A stretch of 64,000 nt of DNA from DALYJJ01 sp031969915 (GCA_031969915.1 DALYJJ010000009.1:9378-73377); one strand, 5' to 3'. Numbered from the stretch's first letter, positions 9,654 through 18,687 are shown. Numbers and translations: made by a program. Notes: generated by a model not told the origin, from the letters alone.

Positions 9654-10823
9654 ATGGTTAAAGGAATGTTTCGTTTTCGCAGCCAGCGCACCGCGCCGTT
9701 CACCGAGTCCGTGATTCGCGAGATGACGCGACACGCCGTGCACCACAAAGCGGTGAATCTGGCTCAGGGATTCCCGGACTTCCCCGCTCCCGCCGTGCTG
9801 AAAGAAGCCGCCGCGGAGGCGCTGCGCGAGGACGTGAACCAATACGCGATCACCTGGGGCGCGAAGCCCCTGCGCGACGCCATCGCCGCCAAGTACGCCC
9901 GCTGCTACGGTCTCGACTACGACCCCGAGCGCGAGATCACGGTTTGCTGCGGGTCCACGGAGGGCATGATCGCCTCGCTCCTGGCCGTCGCCAATCCGGG
10001 CGACGAGATCGTGGTCTTCGAACCGTTCTACGAGAACTACCGCCCGGACGCGCTGCTCAGCGGCGCGGTCTCAAAACTCGTCCCGCTCCGCGCGCCGGAC
10101 TGGACCTTCGATCCGGACGAACTGCGGGCGGCGTTTTCTCCGCGGACCAAAGCGATCATCGTCAACACGCCAAACAACCCGACCGGCCGCGTCTTCACAC
10201 GCGACGAACTGGAGGTCATCGCCCGGCTGTGCCAGGAGTTCGACTGCCTGGCCATCACCGACGAGATCTACGAGCACATCGTGTACGACGGCGCGCGCCA
10301 CATCCCGATGGCGGCGCTTCCGGGCATGCGCGAGCGCACGATCACGATTAACAGCATGAGCAAGACCTACTCCGTCACCGGCTGGCGCGTGGGTTGGGTG
10401 CTGGCGCCGCCGGAGATCAGCGCGGTCGTCCGCAAGGTGCACGACTTCCTGACCGTGGGCGCGGCGGCGCCGCTGCAGCAAGCCGGCGTCGCGGCGCTGC
10501 AAATGCCGGACGACTACTATGCGGACCTGGCCGCGAAGTACACCGCGCGCCGCGATCTGTTGTTGCGGATCTTGACGCAGGCGGGATTTCGCCCTTCGAA
10601 ACCCGCCGGCGCGTATTACATCCTGTGCGACATCGCGGACTTCGGCTTCCCGGACGACGTCACATTCGCCAAGCATCTCATCGAAACCGCGGGCGTCGCC
10701 GCCGTGCCCGGTTCAAGCTTCTTCGATCCGCCGGAGCGCGGCTCGCGGATCATCCGCTTCTGTTTCTGCAAACGGGAAGAGACGCTGGAGGAAGCCGGAC
10801 GGCGGTTGGCGGGCCTGCGTTGA
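9654..10823 (+). CDS. Class I/II pyridoxal-phosphate aminotransferase (YbdL / kynurenine-aminotransferase-like)
   Basis: 389 residues from the ATG at 9654; a second in-frame ATG at 9666 fits homolog N-termini equally well. Fold-type I motifs run in order: VNLAQGFPDFPAP (substrate loop), CCGSTEGMIASLLA (phosphate binding), NTPNNPTGRVF (the Asn contacting PLP), ITDEIYEHIVYDG (the Asp contacting the ring nitrogen) and SMSKTYSVTGWRVGW with the Schiff-base Lys, then RIIRFCFCK with the carboxylate-binding Arg. The GFPDF form of the first motif points to the methionine/kynurenine aminotransferase subgroup. It is transcribed away from the receptor gene and converges on the amidase. The exact amino-acid substrate is unresolved. 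Confidence 0.9.
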   Translation: MVKGMFRFRSQRTAPFTESVIREMTRHAVHHKAVNLAQGFPDFPAPAVLKEAAAEALREDVNQYAITWGAKPLRDAIAAKYARCYGLDYDPEREITVCCGSTEGMIASLLAVANPGDEIVVFEPFYENYRPDALLSGAVSKLVPLRAPDWTFDPDELRAAFSPRTKAIIVNTPNNPTGRVFTRDELEVIARLCQEFDCLAITDEIYEHIVYDGARHIPMAALPGMRERTITINSMSKTYSVTGWRVGWVLAPPEISAVVRKVHDFLTVGAAAPLQQAGVAALQMPDDYYADLAAKYTARRDLLLRILTQAGFRPSKPAGAYYILCDIADFGFPDDVTFAKHLIETAGVAAVPGSSFFDPPERGSRIIRFCFCKREETLEEAGRRLAGLR

Positions 10824-10826
10824 CCG

Positions 10827-12251
10827 CTACAACTCCGGCCGCCGCCTGTGAAAATCGGTGCGCCGTTGAAACTCCATGCCGATCGCGATGAGGTTGCTCT
10901 CCGAAAACGGACGCCCCACCAACTGAATCGCCACCGGCATCCCCTCGGCGAAACCGCATGGCAGCGAGAGGGCCGGTAAGCCCGCCAGGTTGCCCGCCGG
11001 GATCAGGCGGGAGAAGCCCGCTTCCTTCGGCAGTTCGCGCTGCGGCGGGCGATCGAGCGGATCGCTGACCTTCGACGCGATGTTGGTGCGCGCGGGTGCG
11101 GCGATGACATCCACCTTGCTGAAGATCAGGCGGAACGCGTCCTGCACTTCGGTGCGGATGCGCATGGCCTTGAGGTAGTCCTTGGCCTTGATTTCGAGGC
11201 CCGCCCGGAGACCCGCGATTTGCTTCGCGTCGGCGAGTTCCTCCACCTTGCCGCTGGCCATCAGCGGTTCGAAGATGGAAGCCGCTTCGGCGGCGATGAT
11301 GGTGCTCGTGACGGGGCCATAGGGCAGTTCCGGCAGTTTCGCATCCACCAGCGGAAGACCCATCTCCTTCAACACGCCGAGCGCTTTCCGCAAGGGCTCG
11401 CGCATCGCCGGTTCGGGCCACTCGTCGAAATCCACCGCGGCGAAGCCGGTCTTGAGGTCTTCGAACTTCCGCCAGAACTTCGGCGAGTGGAAGTACGACT
11501 TGCGTGCCGACGCGGGGTCCGCCGGATCGCTCCCCGCGATGGTTTGCAGCACCAGCGAACAATCCTCAGCCGACCGGCACATGGGCCCGATCTTGTCCAT
11601 GGTCCAGGAGAGCGCCATCGCGCCCGCGCGGCTGACCAGTCCATAGGTGGGCCGAAGCCCAGTGATGCCGCAGTAGGCGCTGGGAGTGAGGATCGAGCCC
11701 GAGGTTTCCGAGCCGAGGGCGAAGGCGACCAGTCCGGCGGCCACCGCCGAACCCGATCCGCTCGATGACCCGCCCGACCATCGCGAGCGGTCCCACGGAT
11801 TCAACCCTGGTCCCGTCAGCGACGCCGCGGCGTAGCGGTACGACGGCCCGCCCGCCAACTCGACCATCGCCAGTTTGCTGGTGAGGACGGCGTTCGCTTT
11901 CTTCAGGCGCTTGATCACCGACGCGTCGCTTTCGAGGACCTGGCCCGCGTAAGGCTTCGCGCCCCATGTCGTGGGATGGCCGCGCAGCGCGAGCAGGTCT
12001 TTCACGCCGCACGGAATGCCCTGGAGCGGGCCGCGTTGCCGGTCGCGGCTGAGGTCGTCGTCGACGTCCTTGGCCTGCTTCACGGCGTCTTCCCGCAGCA
12101 GAAGAGCCAGCGCGTTGAAGCGCGGCCCCAGTTTCTCCATGCGATCGAGAAACGCGCGCGTGAGTTCAACGCAGGAAAACTGCTTGGCGCGCAGCCCCGC
12201 GCCCAGTTCGGTGATCGTCGCGAAGAAGACGTCGTTGGTGATGCCTGGCAT
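10827..12251 (-). CDS. Amidase (amidase-signature family, GatA-like)
   Basis: 474 residues from the ATG at 12251. The amidase-signature triad is visible: the Lys in PCGVKDLLALRG, the Ser in the Gly/Ser loop GGSSSGSGSAVAAGLV, and the nucleophile region GSETSGSI. It would hydrolyse a C-N amide bond. No gatB or gatC is nearby and the C-terminal part is not that of a tRNA-dependent amidotransferase, so a stand-alone hydrolase is more likely. It starts 4 bp after the stop of a 67-residue Tat-leader protein that overlaps aroDE, so the three are co-transcribed. The substrate is unknown. Confidence 0.88.
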   Translation of the reverse strand: MPGITNDVFFATITELGAGLRAKQFSCVELTRAFLDRMEKLGPRFNALALLLREDAVKQAKDVDDDLSRDRQRGPLQGIPCGVKDLLALRGHPTTWGAKPYAGQVLESDASVIKRLKKANAVLTSKLAMVELAGGPSYRYAAASLTGPGLNPWDRSRWSGGSSSGSGSAVAAGLVAFALGSETSGSILTPSAYCGITGLRPTYGLVSRAGAMALSWTMDKIGPMCRSAEDCSLVLQTIAGSDPADPASARKSYFHSPKFWRKFEDLKTGFAAVDFDEWPEPAMREPLRKALGVLKEMGLPLVDAKLPELPYGPVTSTIIAAEAASIFEPLMASGKVEELADAKQIAGLRAGLEIKAKDYLKAMRIRTEVQDAFRLIFSKVDVIAAPARTNIASKVSDPLDRPPQRELPKEAGFSRLIPAGNLAGLPALSLPCGFAEGMPVAIQLVGRPFSESNLIAIGMEFQRRTDFHRRRPEL

Positions 12252-12255
12252 GGCG

Positions 12256-12459
12256 CTACAGTGCGCGAAACACAAACGCCGGTTCGGTGGCGATCGCCAC
12301 TTCGTATTTCAGAAGCGCGTCGGCATTGCGAGCGAACAACTCGCGCGCCGCGGCCAGCTCGTCGTTCGCCGCCGGCGCGGGCGTCTGCCCCTGCGCCGGC
12401 GCAGCCGCGGGCGCCGCCGCGATCAATGCCAGAGCCGCTTCCCGCCGCGTGAATTTCAT
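12256..12459 (-). CDS. Small Tat-leader protein between aroDE and amidase
   Basis: 67 residues. The ATG at 12459 overlaps the aroDE stop (ATGA), and its stop lies 4 bp before the amidase start, so translation is coupled on both sides. The N-terminus is a plausible twin-arginine leader (FTRREAALALIAAAPAAAPAQ). The remaining ~40 residues are Ala-rich, then helical, and end in KYEVAIATEPAFVFRAL. No catalytic motif is visible. The tight coupling suggests a partner, or a detached leader, of the amidase, which has no signal peptide of its own; this is inference. Ordinary annotation could miss it for its size. Confidence 0.65.
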   Translation of the reverse strand: MKFTRREAALALIAAAPAAAPAQGQTPAPAANDELAAARELFARNADALLKYEVAIATEPAFVFRAL

Positions 12460-13976
12460 TTTGCCGCCTCCGTCTCGTGGCTCAGGGCCTCCATGGCCAC
12501 TTTCTCCATGACGCTGCGCGGCGCGCTCTCGCCGGTCCACAACTCGAACTGCTGCGCCGCCTGCTCCAGGAACATCTCCAGTCCGCGCACCACCGTCTTC
12601 TTCTGTTCCACGGCGCGCCTGATGAGCAGCGTCTCAAGCGGATTGTAGACCATGTCGAAGACCACGTCGGCGGGAATGCGGTCGTCGAAGTAACACTGGT
12701 TGGCGTGCGGGTACATGCCGATCGGCGTGGCATGCACCAGGACGTCGAAGCGATGCGAGTTGATCTGCTCGCGGAGCAGCGCCTCCCCTCCGCACGCTTT
12801 CGCGAGCGCGCGCACACGGTCCGGGTTGCGCCCGACGATCGAGAGCCGTGCGCCCGCATCGGCCAGCGCGAACGCCGCGCTGCGAGCGGCGCCTCCGTTT
12901 CCCACCAGCAGCACCGTCGCATTCGCCAGCCGGAGGAGCTTGCCGAGCGGCCCGGTCACGGCCTTGGCGTCGGTGTTCGTGCCGCGCCACTTGCCGGCCT
13001 TCTTCCAGACCGTGTTGACCGCGCCGATGCGCCGCGAGATCGGGTCGACGATATCGAGATACCGGAGGATCTTCTGCTTGTGCGGGATGGTGACACTGAA
13101 GCCGGCCAGCGGGAGGTTGTCGGCCAGAACGAACAGGTCCTTCAAGTGGCCCCCGTGCACGAGCCACGGTAGATAGACGGCGTCGATGCGGCGCGCCTGA
13201 AACGCGCGATTGTGAACGGCCGGCGATATGGAGTGCCGCACCGGATCCGCCACCACGCCGTAGATCTTCGCGGCCTTTGAGAACTTGTCGATGCGATAGA
13301 GCCCGCGCAGCATCTTGGAGCAGACCTGACCCGCGGCGGTCCCTTCGGCCGCCATGGGAGCCGCGTAGGTGTAGAGGCCGCCGAAAGCGGGCGACAAGAC
13401 CCGTGAAGGGAAGCCCGTCTCCCCCATCGCGAGCACCACCAGGGGCGTCCGCGGGTGGCTCCGCGCCAGGCTCAAGACGCGCCAGTTGTCGGATGGCTTG
13501 CGCGCCGTGGTGACGATCTTGTAGGCGTCGGCGTTGATCTTCGACATCCGCCGCCAGACGGTCTCCACGGCGGTGGTGCCTTCGAAGTTGTGGTAGGAGA
13601 GCACCAGGAAGGCCTTGCCGCGCAGTGCATCCAACCGCCCGCCGGCGTTCTCCGCGCTTTCGATCTCAATGTCCACCGCGCGCGCCCCGGCCGCCGCCGC
13701 AGTCTCGAGGATCCGGATTTCCTCTTCAACGCTGCCGTTGAACTTGCCCTGATTTTGATGCCGCCGGCAGGTGGCCAGCACCCAGGCGTCGGGGTAATCC
13801 GCAAGAAAGAGGCGAATCGCGTCGATCCCCGCCTCGGGCGTGGGAAGGTAGTCGAGCCGGAACTCCACGAAGCGCTCGCCGTTCTCCATCTCGCGCCGGG
13901 CCGCCTCCAGCAGCCGTTCCACCGTCGGGAACCCGAGTGCGATGCAGATAGAAGGCGGAGTGCTTCGGTGCGGCAT
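12456..13976 (-). CDS. aroDE: Bifunctional 3-dehydroquinate dehydratase (type I) / shikimate dehydrogenase
   Basis: 506 residues fusing shikimate-pathway steps three and four. The N-terminal ~225 residues are a type I dehydroquinate dehydratase barrel: EFRLDYL (substrate Glu/Arg), LSYHNFEGT with the catalytic His, and DAYKIVTTA with the Schiff-base Lys. The C-terminal ~270 residues are AroE: VRHSISPAVHNRAF (shikimate-binding Ser pair), TIPHK (catalytic Lys), GTNTDAKAV (Asn/Asp) and the nucleotide loop VGNGGAARS. This fusion is known in plants and scattered bacteria including Acidobacteria, Planctomycetes and Chlamydiae. It lies downstream of deoC on the same strand and its stop overlaps the small Tat-leader gene. 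Confidence 0.95.
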   Translation of the reverse strand: MPHRSTPPSICIALGFPTVERLLEAARREMENGERFVEFRLDYLPTPEAGIDAIRLFLADYPDAWVLATCRRHQNQGKFNGSVEEEIRILETAAAAGARAVDIEIESAENAGGRLDALRGKAFLVLSYHNFEGTTAVETVWRRMSKINADAYKIVTTARKPSDNWRVLSLARSHPRTPLVVLAMGETGFPSRVLSPAFGGLYTYAAPMAAEGTAAGQVCSKMLRGLYRIDKFSKAAKIYGVVADPVRHSISPAVHNRAFQARRIDAVYLPWLVHGGHLKDLFVLADNLPLAGFSVTIPHKQKILRYLDIVDPISRRIGAVNTVWKKAGKWRGTNTDAKAVTGPLGKLLRLANATVLLVGNGGAARSAAFALADAGARLSIVGRNPDRVRALAKACGGEALLREQINSHRFDVLVHATPIGMYPHANQCYFDDRIPADVVFDMVYNPLETLLIRRAVEQKKTVVRGLEMFLEQAAQQFELWTGESAPRSVMEKVAMEALSHETEAAK

Positions 13977-14003
13977 AATTGTGCGTCGGGACCGGCCGCC
14001 GGC

Positions 14004-14750
14004 TCACTCGCCGATTTTCTGTGTCTCCGCGGCCAAGCGAGCCAGGTGTGCTTTCCACTCGTCGAGAATGTGAGCCGTTTGAGTGGCGCCGATCCGGGTG
14101 CAGCCCACATTGTACACTTCCAGGGCAGCCTCCAGTGTGCGCACTCCGCCTGCCGCCTTCACGCCCACTTCAGGAACGCAGAAGCGCCGCATCAGCTTCA
14201 GGTCCTCGATCGTGTAGCCGCCTTCGGCGTAGGCCGTTGCCGTCTTCACGAAATCCACTTCCGACCGGTTGCAGATCTTGCAGGCGATGACCTTCATATC
14301 CTCGCCGAGGAAGGCGTTTTCGAAAACGACCTTGAGAATCGCGCCTTCGCCATGGCAGGCCTGGGCCGCCTGGTAGATTTCCATCTCCACGTATTGGAAC
14401 TGGCGCGACACCATCTTGCCGATGTTGAGAACCATGTCGATCTCGCGGGCGCCGCGGCGCAGAAGATCGCGGATCTCAAAAAGCTTCGCGGGTGTCGTCG
14501 TCGAGCCGTGGGGGAAGCCGGCCACCGAACCCACTCTCACGTCCGAACCTTTCGTCCACTGCACCGCGAGATCGACATCCGAAGGCCGCACCGTTACGCT
14601 CGCGACACCGTATGCGCGCGCCAGGCGGCAGCCCTCTTCCACCTGGGCTTCCGTCAACTCCGGACGGACCAGCGAGTGATCGATCAGCTTGGCCAGGGAT
14701 TCGTACGTGGCGAGCGGCGGAGGACCTTCCGCCGGTTGAGGAGGGATCAT
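14004..14750 (-). CDS. deoC: Deoxyribose-phosphate aldolase
   Basis: 248 residues. It cleaves 2-deoxyribose-5-phosphate to glyceraldehyde-3-phosphate and acetaldehyde. Class I aldolase landmarks are present: IDHSLVRPELT near the N-terminus, REIDMVLNIGK (the conserved Asp), DFVKTATAYAEGG with the Schiff-base Lys, and EVGVKAAGGVRT with the second Lys. The loop after the Schiff-base Lys reads KTATAY rather than the E. coli KTSTGK. The gene lies 11 bp downstream of cpoB and 27 bp upstream of aroDE on the same strand, and no other nucleoside-catabolism genes are near, so its operon role looks housekeeping. Confidence 0.93.
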   Translation of the reverse strand: MIPPQPAEGPPPLATYESLAKLIDHSLVRPELTEAQVEEGCRLARAYGVASVTVRPSDVDLAVQWTKGSDVRVGSVAGFPHGSTTTPAKLFEIRDLLRRGAREIDMVLNIGKMVSRQFQYVEMEIYQAAQACHGEGAILKVVFENAFLGEDMKVIACKICNRSEVDFVKTATAYAEGGYTIEDLKLMRRFCVPEVGVKAAGGVRTLEAALEVYNVGCTRIGATQTAHILDEWKAHLARLAAETQKIGE

Positions 14751-14761
14751 CGAAAACCAGT

Positions 14762-15652
14762 CTACTTCTTGCGGCGGACAGGGGCGGGCGCCGCGGCGCT
14801 CAGCCCCATTTTCTTCAACTCCGCCCGCGCCTTTTGCGACAGCTCGCCGGCCGGAGACTTCGCGATCAGTTCGCGGAACTCCTGCGCGGCGGCGGTCCGC
14901 TGCCCGCCCTTGAGCAGCGCCATTCCCTTCATGTACTGCGCGTCCTGTGTCTTGTTGTTCTCCGGGTATTTTTCGAGCACCAGGTCGAAATTGGTGCGCG
15001 CCGCGTCCCAGTCCTCGCGGTTGTAATAGATCATGCCCACGTAATACTGCGCGTTGGCCGCCAGGTCGGTGCTGCCGTAATAGCGGAGATAGTCGCTGAA
15101 CTCGGCCATGGCAATATCGAACTTGCCGCTCTGGTAGTCGCGCAGCGCGTCTTTGTAGAGCGTGTCGGCGGACATGCCCGGAGGCGGCGTGTTGGCGCCC
15201 GCCTGGGGAACTGTGCCGGGCGGCGGCGCGGCGGGCGTGGGCAGGGTGGTCACCGCGTTCTTCACGTCGGTGAGTTGAGCCTGCAACTTCGACATGCGCG
15301 AGTTCAAGTCGGCGATCGATTCCTTGACGAAGCGGAACTCTTCCGCCATCTGGTCCACCTTGGTCCCGACGTTCGCGATCGGCCCGGTAAGCCCGCGCTC
15401 CTGCTGCGACATCCGGTCGCGCAGCCCGCTCTCGAGCACCGCCACCGCGGTGTTCGACTTGTTGATGCGGTCGAGAGACTGCTCCATCAGCACAGTCAGC
15501 GCCGCCATCTTCTCATCGATTGCGCGTTGCAGCGTGCGCACCTGGTCCTGCAGCAGGGCAACGTCGCGCTGCAGCTCGATGACCTCTTTCTTCTGGCCGA
15601 ACGCAAGCGGCGCCGCCAACAACACGAGTGGCGCCAGCCGGTTGAGTCTCAT
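14762..15652 (-). CDS. cpoB: Tol-Pal system protein CpoB/YbgF (periplasmic TPR protein)
   Basis: 296 residues from the ATG at 15652, preceded by GGGAAGGGA. A signal peptide (about 1-19, ending AFGQ) leads to an N-terminal coiled coil (about 20-125) of the kind that trimerises in YbgF, a Pro/Ala linker (about 135-165), and a C-terminal TPR domain starting LYKDALRDYQSGKFDIAMAE with paired helices to the end. The protein coordinates peptidoglycan synthesis with outer-membrane constriction in E. coli. It sits last in the tol-pal cluster, separated from pal by a hairpin terminator, so it may be transcribed partly by itself. Confidence 0.92.
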   Translation of the reverse strand: MRLNRLAPLVLLAAPLAFGQKKEVIELQRDVALLQDQVRTLQRAIDEKMAALTVLMEQSLDRINKSNTAVAVLESGLRDRMSQQERGLTGPIANVGTKVDQMAEEFRFVKESIADLNSRMSKLQAQLTDVKNAVTTLPTPAAPPPGTVPQAGANTPPPGMSADTLYKDALRDYQSGKFDIAMAEFSDYLRYYGSTDLAANAQYYVGMIYYNREDWDAARTNFDLVLEKYPENNKTQDAQYMKGMALLKGGQRTAAAQEFRELIAKSPAGELSQKARAELKKMGLSAAAPAPVRRKK

Positions 15653-15671
15653 GAGTTGTCCCTTCCCGAAC

Positions 15672-15706
15672 TGAAAAAGGAGGGGCCGGTTCGACGCCGG
15701 CCCCTG
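15672..15706 (-). terminator. Hairpin terminator between pal and cpoB
   Basis: On the minus strand, AGGGGCCGG (read from 15705 to 15697) pairs with CCGGCCCCT (15689 to 15681), and TCCTTTTTCAG follows. It lies 15 bp past the pal stop. Readthrough into cpoB is possible, as the tail is short. Confidence 0.72.
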
Positions 15707-15720
15707 CCTCATTTCGTACG

Positions 15721-16503
15721 TTACTGCCCGACGACGAAGTGCGCGCGGCGATTCTTCTGCCAGCAGCTTTCGTCGCTCTCAGTGCACTGCGGACGCTCCT
15801 TGCCGTAGCTGATGGTTTTCAGACGGTCGGCGGGAACTCCAAGTTGCACCAGGAACTCCTTGGCCGCGGCGGCGCGCCGGTCGCCCAGTCCGAGGTTGTA
15901 CTCGGCCGAGCCGCGCTCGTCGCAATGGCCCTCGATCTGTATCACCGAACCGGGGAACTCGTTGAAGATGGTCTTCAACGCATCCGCGTTCCGGGTCAGG
16001 ATCGAGCGCGCGTCTTCGCGAACGTCGCTCTTGTCGTAATCAAAGAGCGCATCCTGGACTTCGGTGGCCAGCACCTCGCTGATGCTCCGCTTAGGCTTGG
16101 CCACGGGTGGAGGCGGTGGAGGCGGCGGGGGCGAAGTCACAGTGACGGACGCGGTGGCGCTGGCGCCGCCGCCCGGACCCGTGGCCCGCAGGGTATACGT
16201 GGTGGTGCTGGTGGGAAAGACCTGACGGCTTCCACTTGCCGGCACTGTGCCGATGCCCGGCTCAATGGTCACACTGGTTGCGCCTTCTACGTTCCAGCGC
16301 AAAGTTGACGACTGGCCGCGCTCGATGGTGGACGGTTCCGCGCTGAAGTTCACCACGCGCGCCGGCGCTTCAGCCTTCTTTACCTGGACGGGCTCGGGTG
16401 GGGGTGGCGGTGGCGGCGCCGGCGCGGGCTTCTTGCGGCAGCCGGCGATGAAGAGGATCATGGCGAGTCCCAGTAGGACCGCCGCTATGTTTCGCTTGCT
16501 CAT
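15721..16503 (-). CDS. pal: Peptidoglycan-associated lipoprotein Pal with an extra Ig-like domain
   Basis: 260 residues, against about 170 for E. coli Pal. A lipoprotein signal ends in the lipobox IAGC (Cys about residue 22) and is followed by a proline-rich linker. The excess length is an inserted beta-sandwich-like domain (about 48-125; FSAEPSTIERGQSSTLRWNV ... TYTLRATGPGG) and a second polyproline stretch. The C-terminal OmpA domain (about 145-260) carries FDYDKSDV and the peptidoglycan-binding region IEGHCDERGSAEYNLGLGDRRA. Pal tethers the outer membrane to the cell wall and cycles with TolB. It lies in the tolQRAB-pal order. Confidence 0.94.
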   Translation of the reverse strand: MSKRNIAAVLLGLAMILFIAGCRKKPAPAPPPPPPPEPVQVKKAEAPARVVNFSAEPSTIERGQSSTLRWNVEGATSVTIEPGIGTVPASGSRQVFPTSTTTYTLRATGPGGGASATASVTVTSPPPPPPPPPVAKPKRSISEVLATEVQDALFDYDKSDVREDARSILTRNADALKTIFNEFPGSVIQIEGHCDERGSAEYNLGLGDRRAAAAKEFLVQLGVPADRLKTISYGKERPQCTESDESCWQKNRRAHFVVGQ

Positions 16504-16558
16504 CCTGAACGTCTTGCCTCCTGCGATATCGAAAAGCTACAACTGCACTAGGAAAAAT

Positions 16559-17908
16559 TCACTTGCTCCAAACCGGCATCTGGTTGATGCCCTGGCTCGT
16601 CAACTGCACCGCTTGTGTACCGTCGGCGAGCATTGTCCAAATCTGATTCGTCCCGCTCCGGTTGGAGGAGAAGACGAGATGCCGGCCGTCGGGCGACCAG
16701 CTCGGATTTTCGTTGCGGCCTCTGCCATGCGTTAGCTGCACAGTCTCCCGGGTGGCCACATCCATGATGAAGATGTTCCAGTTGCCCGGCTCGAACCCAC
16801 GGGTCCAAGCAAACGCGATGTGCTGCCCATCAGGGTGCCACGAAGGGTTGCTCGCTTCGCCCTCGCCCGTCGTCAAGCGAATTACGTCCGCGCCGTCTAG
16901 GTTCATTTTATATATTTGCTGAGGCCCCGAGCGACCCGAGACGAACACAATCTCATTGGCATTCCGGGGATTCACTTTCGGCTCGACCTCGATCGCGCGT
17001 ACATTCGAGATCCGCCGGAGCCCGCTGCCGTCCACGTTGGCGGCGTAAATCTGCGCTATGCCAGACAGTGTAGATGAAAACAATATCATCTTTCCATCCG
17101 GTGTGAAACTGGGGGTGGCGTTCATCGACGCCTGCTGGTTGTAGAAGGGCAGGCGGCGGCCGGTCTCGAGCGAGTGCACGGCGATCGAGGGATTGCCGCG
17201 GGCGAACGTGGTGAAGGCGATCTTCGAGCCGTCCGGAGCGACATTGGGCATCGTGCTGATCGACTTGTACCCGCTGAACGGCTTCTGGTCGGAGCCGTCG
17301 TAGTTCATCTGCCAGATCTCTTTCACGCTGCCGCGCTGCGATACGTAGTAGACCTTTGAGCCCACCAGCGATGTGGCGCCGAACTGCGAGAGGATGTCTG
17401 AGGCGAACTCCTGCGCGACCTTGCGCGCGCCCGCTTCATCGAGCGTGCCGAAGTACACCTTGCCGATCACCTGCGCGTTGGAGATGTCGGGCTGGTTGAC
17501 GTTGAACATCCAGCCGTAGAGCGACAACTGTCCGCCCTGCTCCGCGGCGTACCCGAAGGCGAGGTAATTGGCGGCGGCGGGAGGGGACGACCAATCGAGC
17601 AGCGTCAGACCGGTGCCGCGCCGCCCGCCTTCGAAATCCTGCGGGCGCTGCGGATTCTGGAGCGGCATCATGCTCTTGGGCGTCATCTTGAAGATGCCCG
17701 CGTTCTGCACCTCGCGGAAGAGCGTCTCATTGAAGGCGCTCATCAGCGGCTGCGTGCCGCCGGCGCCGCGAAAGTCGGGGATGGCGATGGCCGCGCGTTC
17801 GCCCTTGGTGATCTTGCCGATAATGTCGCTCTGCGCGCTCTGTTGGGCCGCGAGGCCCCCCAGGACGGCAGCAATGCCCAGAAGCGATAAAACAATTTTG
17901 GCTTTCAT
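16559..17908 (-). CDS. tolB: Tol-Pal translocation protein TolB
   Basis: 449 residues from the ATG at 17908, which overlaps the tolA stop as ATGA. A signal peptide ends near GLAAQQ. An alpha/beta N-terminal domain (about 30-180) begins with the FRG/FNETL region, and a six-bladed beta-propeller follows with TolB/PD40 repeats such as PSWHPDGQHIAFAW and PSWSPDGRHLVFSSNRSGTN. TolB is periplasmic and binds Pal. The longer N-terminal strand used for TolA contact is not obvious after the cleavage site. Confidence 0.94.
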   Translation of the reverse strand: MKAKIVLSLLGIAAVLGGLAAQQSAQSDIIGKITKGERAAIAIPDFRGAGGTQPLMSAFNETLFREVQNAGIFKMTPKSMMPLQNPQRPQDFEGGRRGTGLTLLDWSSPPAAANYLAFGYAAEQGGQLSLYGWMFNVNQPDISNAQVIGKVYFGTLDEAGARKVAQEFASDILSQFGATSLVGSKVYYVSQRGSVKEIWQMNYDGSDQKPFSGYKSISTMPNVAPDGSKIAFTTFARGNPSIAVHSLETGRRLPFYNQQASMNATPSFTPDGKMILFSSTLSGIAQIYAANVDGSGLRRISNVRAIEVEPKVNPRNANEIVFVSGRSGPQQIYKMNLDGADVIRLTTGEGEASNPSWHPDGQHIAFAWTRGFEPGNWNIFIMDVATRETVQLTHGRGRNENPSWSPDGRHLVFSSNRSGTNQIWTMLADGTQAVQLTSQGINQMPVWSK

Positions 17909-18684
17909 CGTTTTAACTGAAACCAAAGCTCTACAGTAGCGGAATCCCGTTCATACTCGCGCGGCAGGGGCGGAAAGGGCCCCGCCTCCATCACCGCGCG
18001 TTGCGCTGAATAGTCGATCGCGGAGATGCCGCTGCGCTGCAGCAGGCGGACGTCGCGCACGCTGCCGTCGCGCATGACATCGAACAGGACGATGGCGGGA
18101 GCAGCGGACTGAATGCGGGGATCGATCTCAGAGGTGCGCCACTTCTGCGCCGCGCGGTCGCGGATCAGCGCGGCGTACGCTCCGAACCGGTTGCCGAAGG
18201 GCGAGCCGCGACCCACTCCGACGCCCCCCGAACCCGTCAATCCACCGAAGAGCGGCGAACTCGCCGCCTGCCCCGTTGAACTGTAGAGCTGATTGGGGCG
18301 CTCCTCGACGTTGGTAAACCGCCGCGCCTGCGCCAGCTCCCGCTTCTTCTTCTCCTCGCGTCCCCGGATGGCGATGGCTTCGGGATCCTCCCGCACCGCC
18401 TTCTTCGGCTCGGGCTTGGCGCGCGCCGGGACGTTGCTTTCCGTGTCGTTCGCCACGGGGTTCTTGATCCCGCCCCGATTGGGGAGCGGGATGGAACTCA
18501 CGGGCGTCACCAGAACGCCGGTTCCGCCGAACGAATTCGGGTCGCCCATCAGCACGCGGCCGCGCTCCGACAGCCAGGTGGCGAGTACCGCCGCGCCGGC
18601 CAGCGCCAGGTGAAACAGCACGGAGCCGGCCAGCGGCCGCGCCAGCGCCTCGCGTTCGTCGAGTATGTCGTGACGCGCGGCCAT
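17905..18684 (-). CDS. tolA: TolA/TonB-type energy-transducing protein
   Basis: 259 residues. One N-terminal membrane anchor (about 18-40; PLAGSVLFHLALAGAAVLATW) is followed by a charged Glu/Lys/Arg-rich periplasmic stretch (about 90-130) and a C-terminal TonB-like domain (about 165-259; YAALIRDRAAQKWR ... GSVRDVRLLQRSGISAIDYSAQRAV). It would carry proton-motive energy from TolQR to the TolB-Pal system. The position between tolR and tolB supports tolA over tonB, though in Acidobacteria such a protein could also serve receptors like the two in this window. It starts 3 bp downstream of the tolR stop and overlaps tolB. Confidence 0.88.
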   Translation of the reverse strand: MAARHDILDEREALARPLAGSVLFHLALAGAAVLATWLSERGRVLMGDPNSFGGTGVLVTPVSSIPLPNRGGIKNPVANDTESNVPARAKPEPKKAVREDPEAIAIRGREEKKKRELAQARRFTNVEERPNQLYSSTGQAASSPLFGGLTGSGGVGVGRGSPFGNRFGAYAALIRDRAAQKWRTSEIDPRIQSAAPAIVLFDVMRDGSVRDVRLLQRSGISAIDYSAQRAVMEAGPFPPLPREYERDSATVELWFQLKR

Positions 18685-18687
18685 CGG

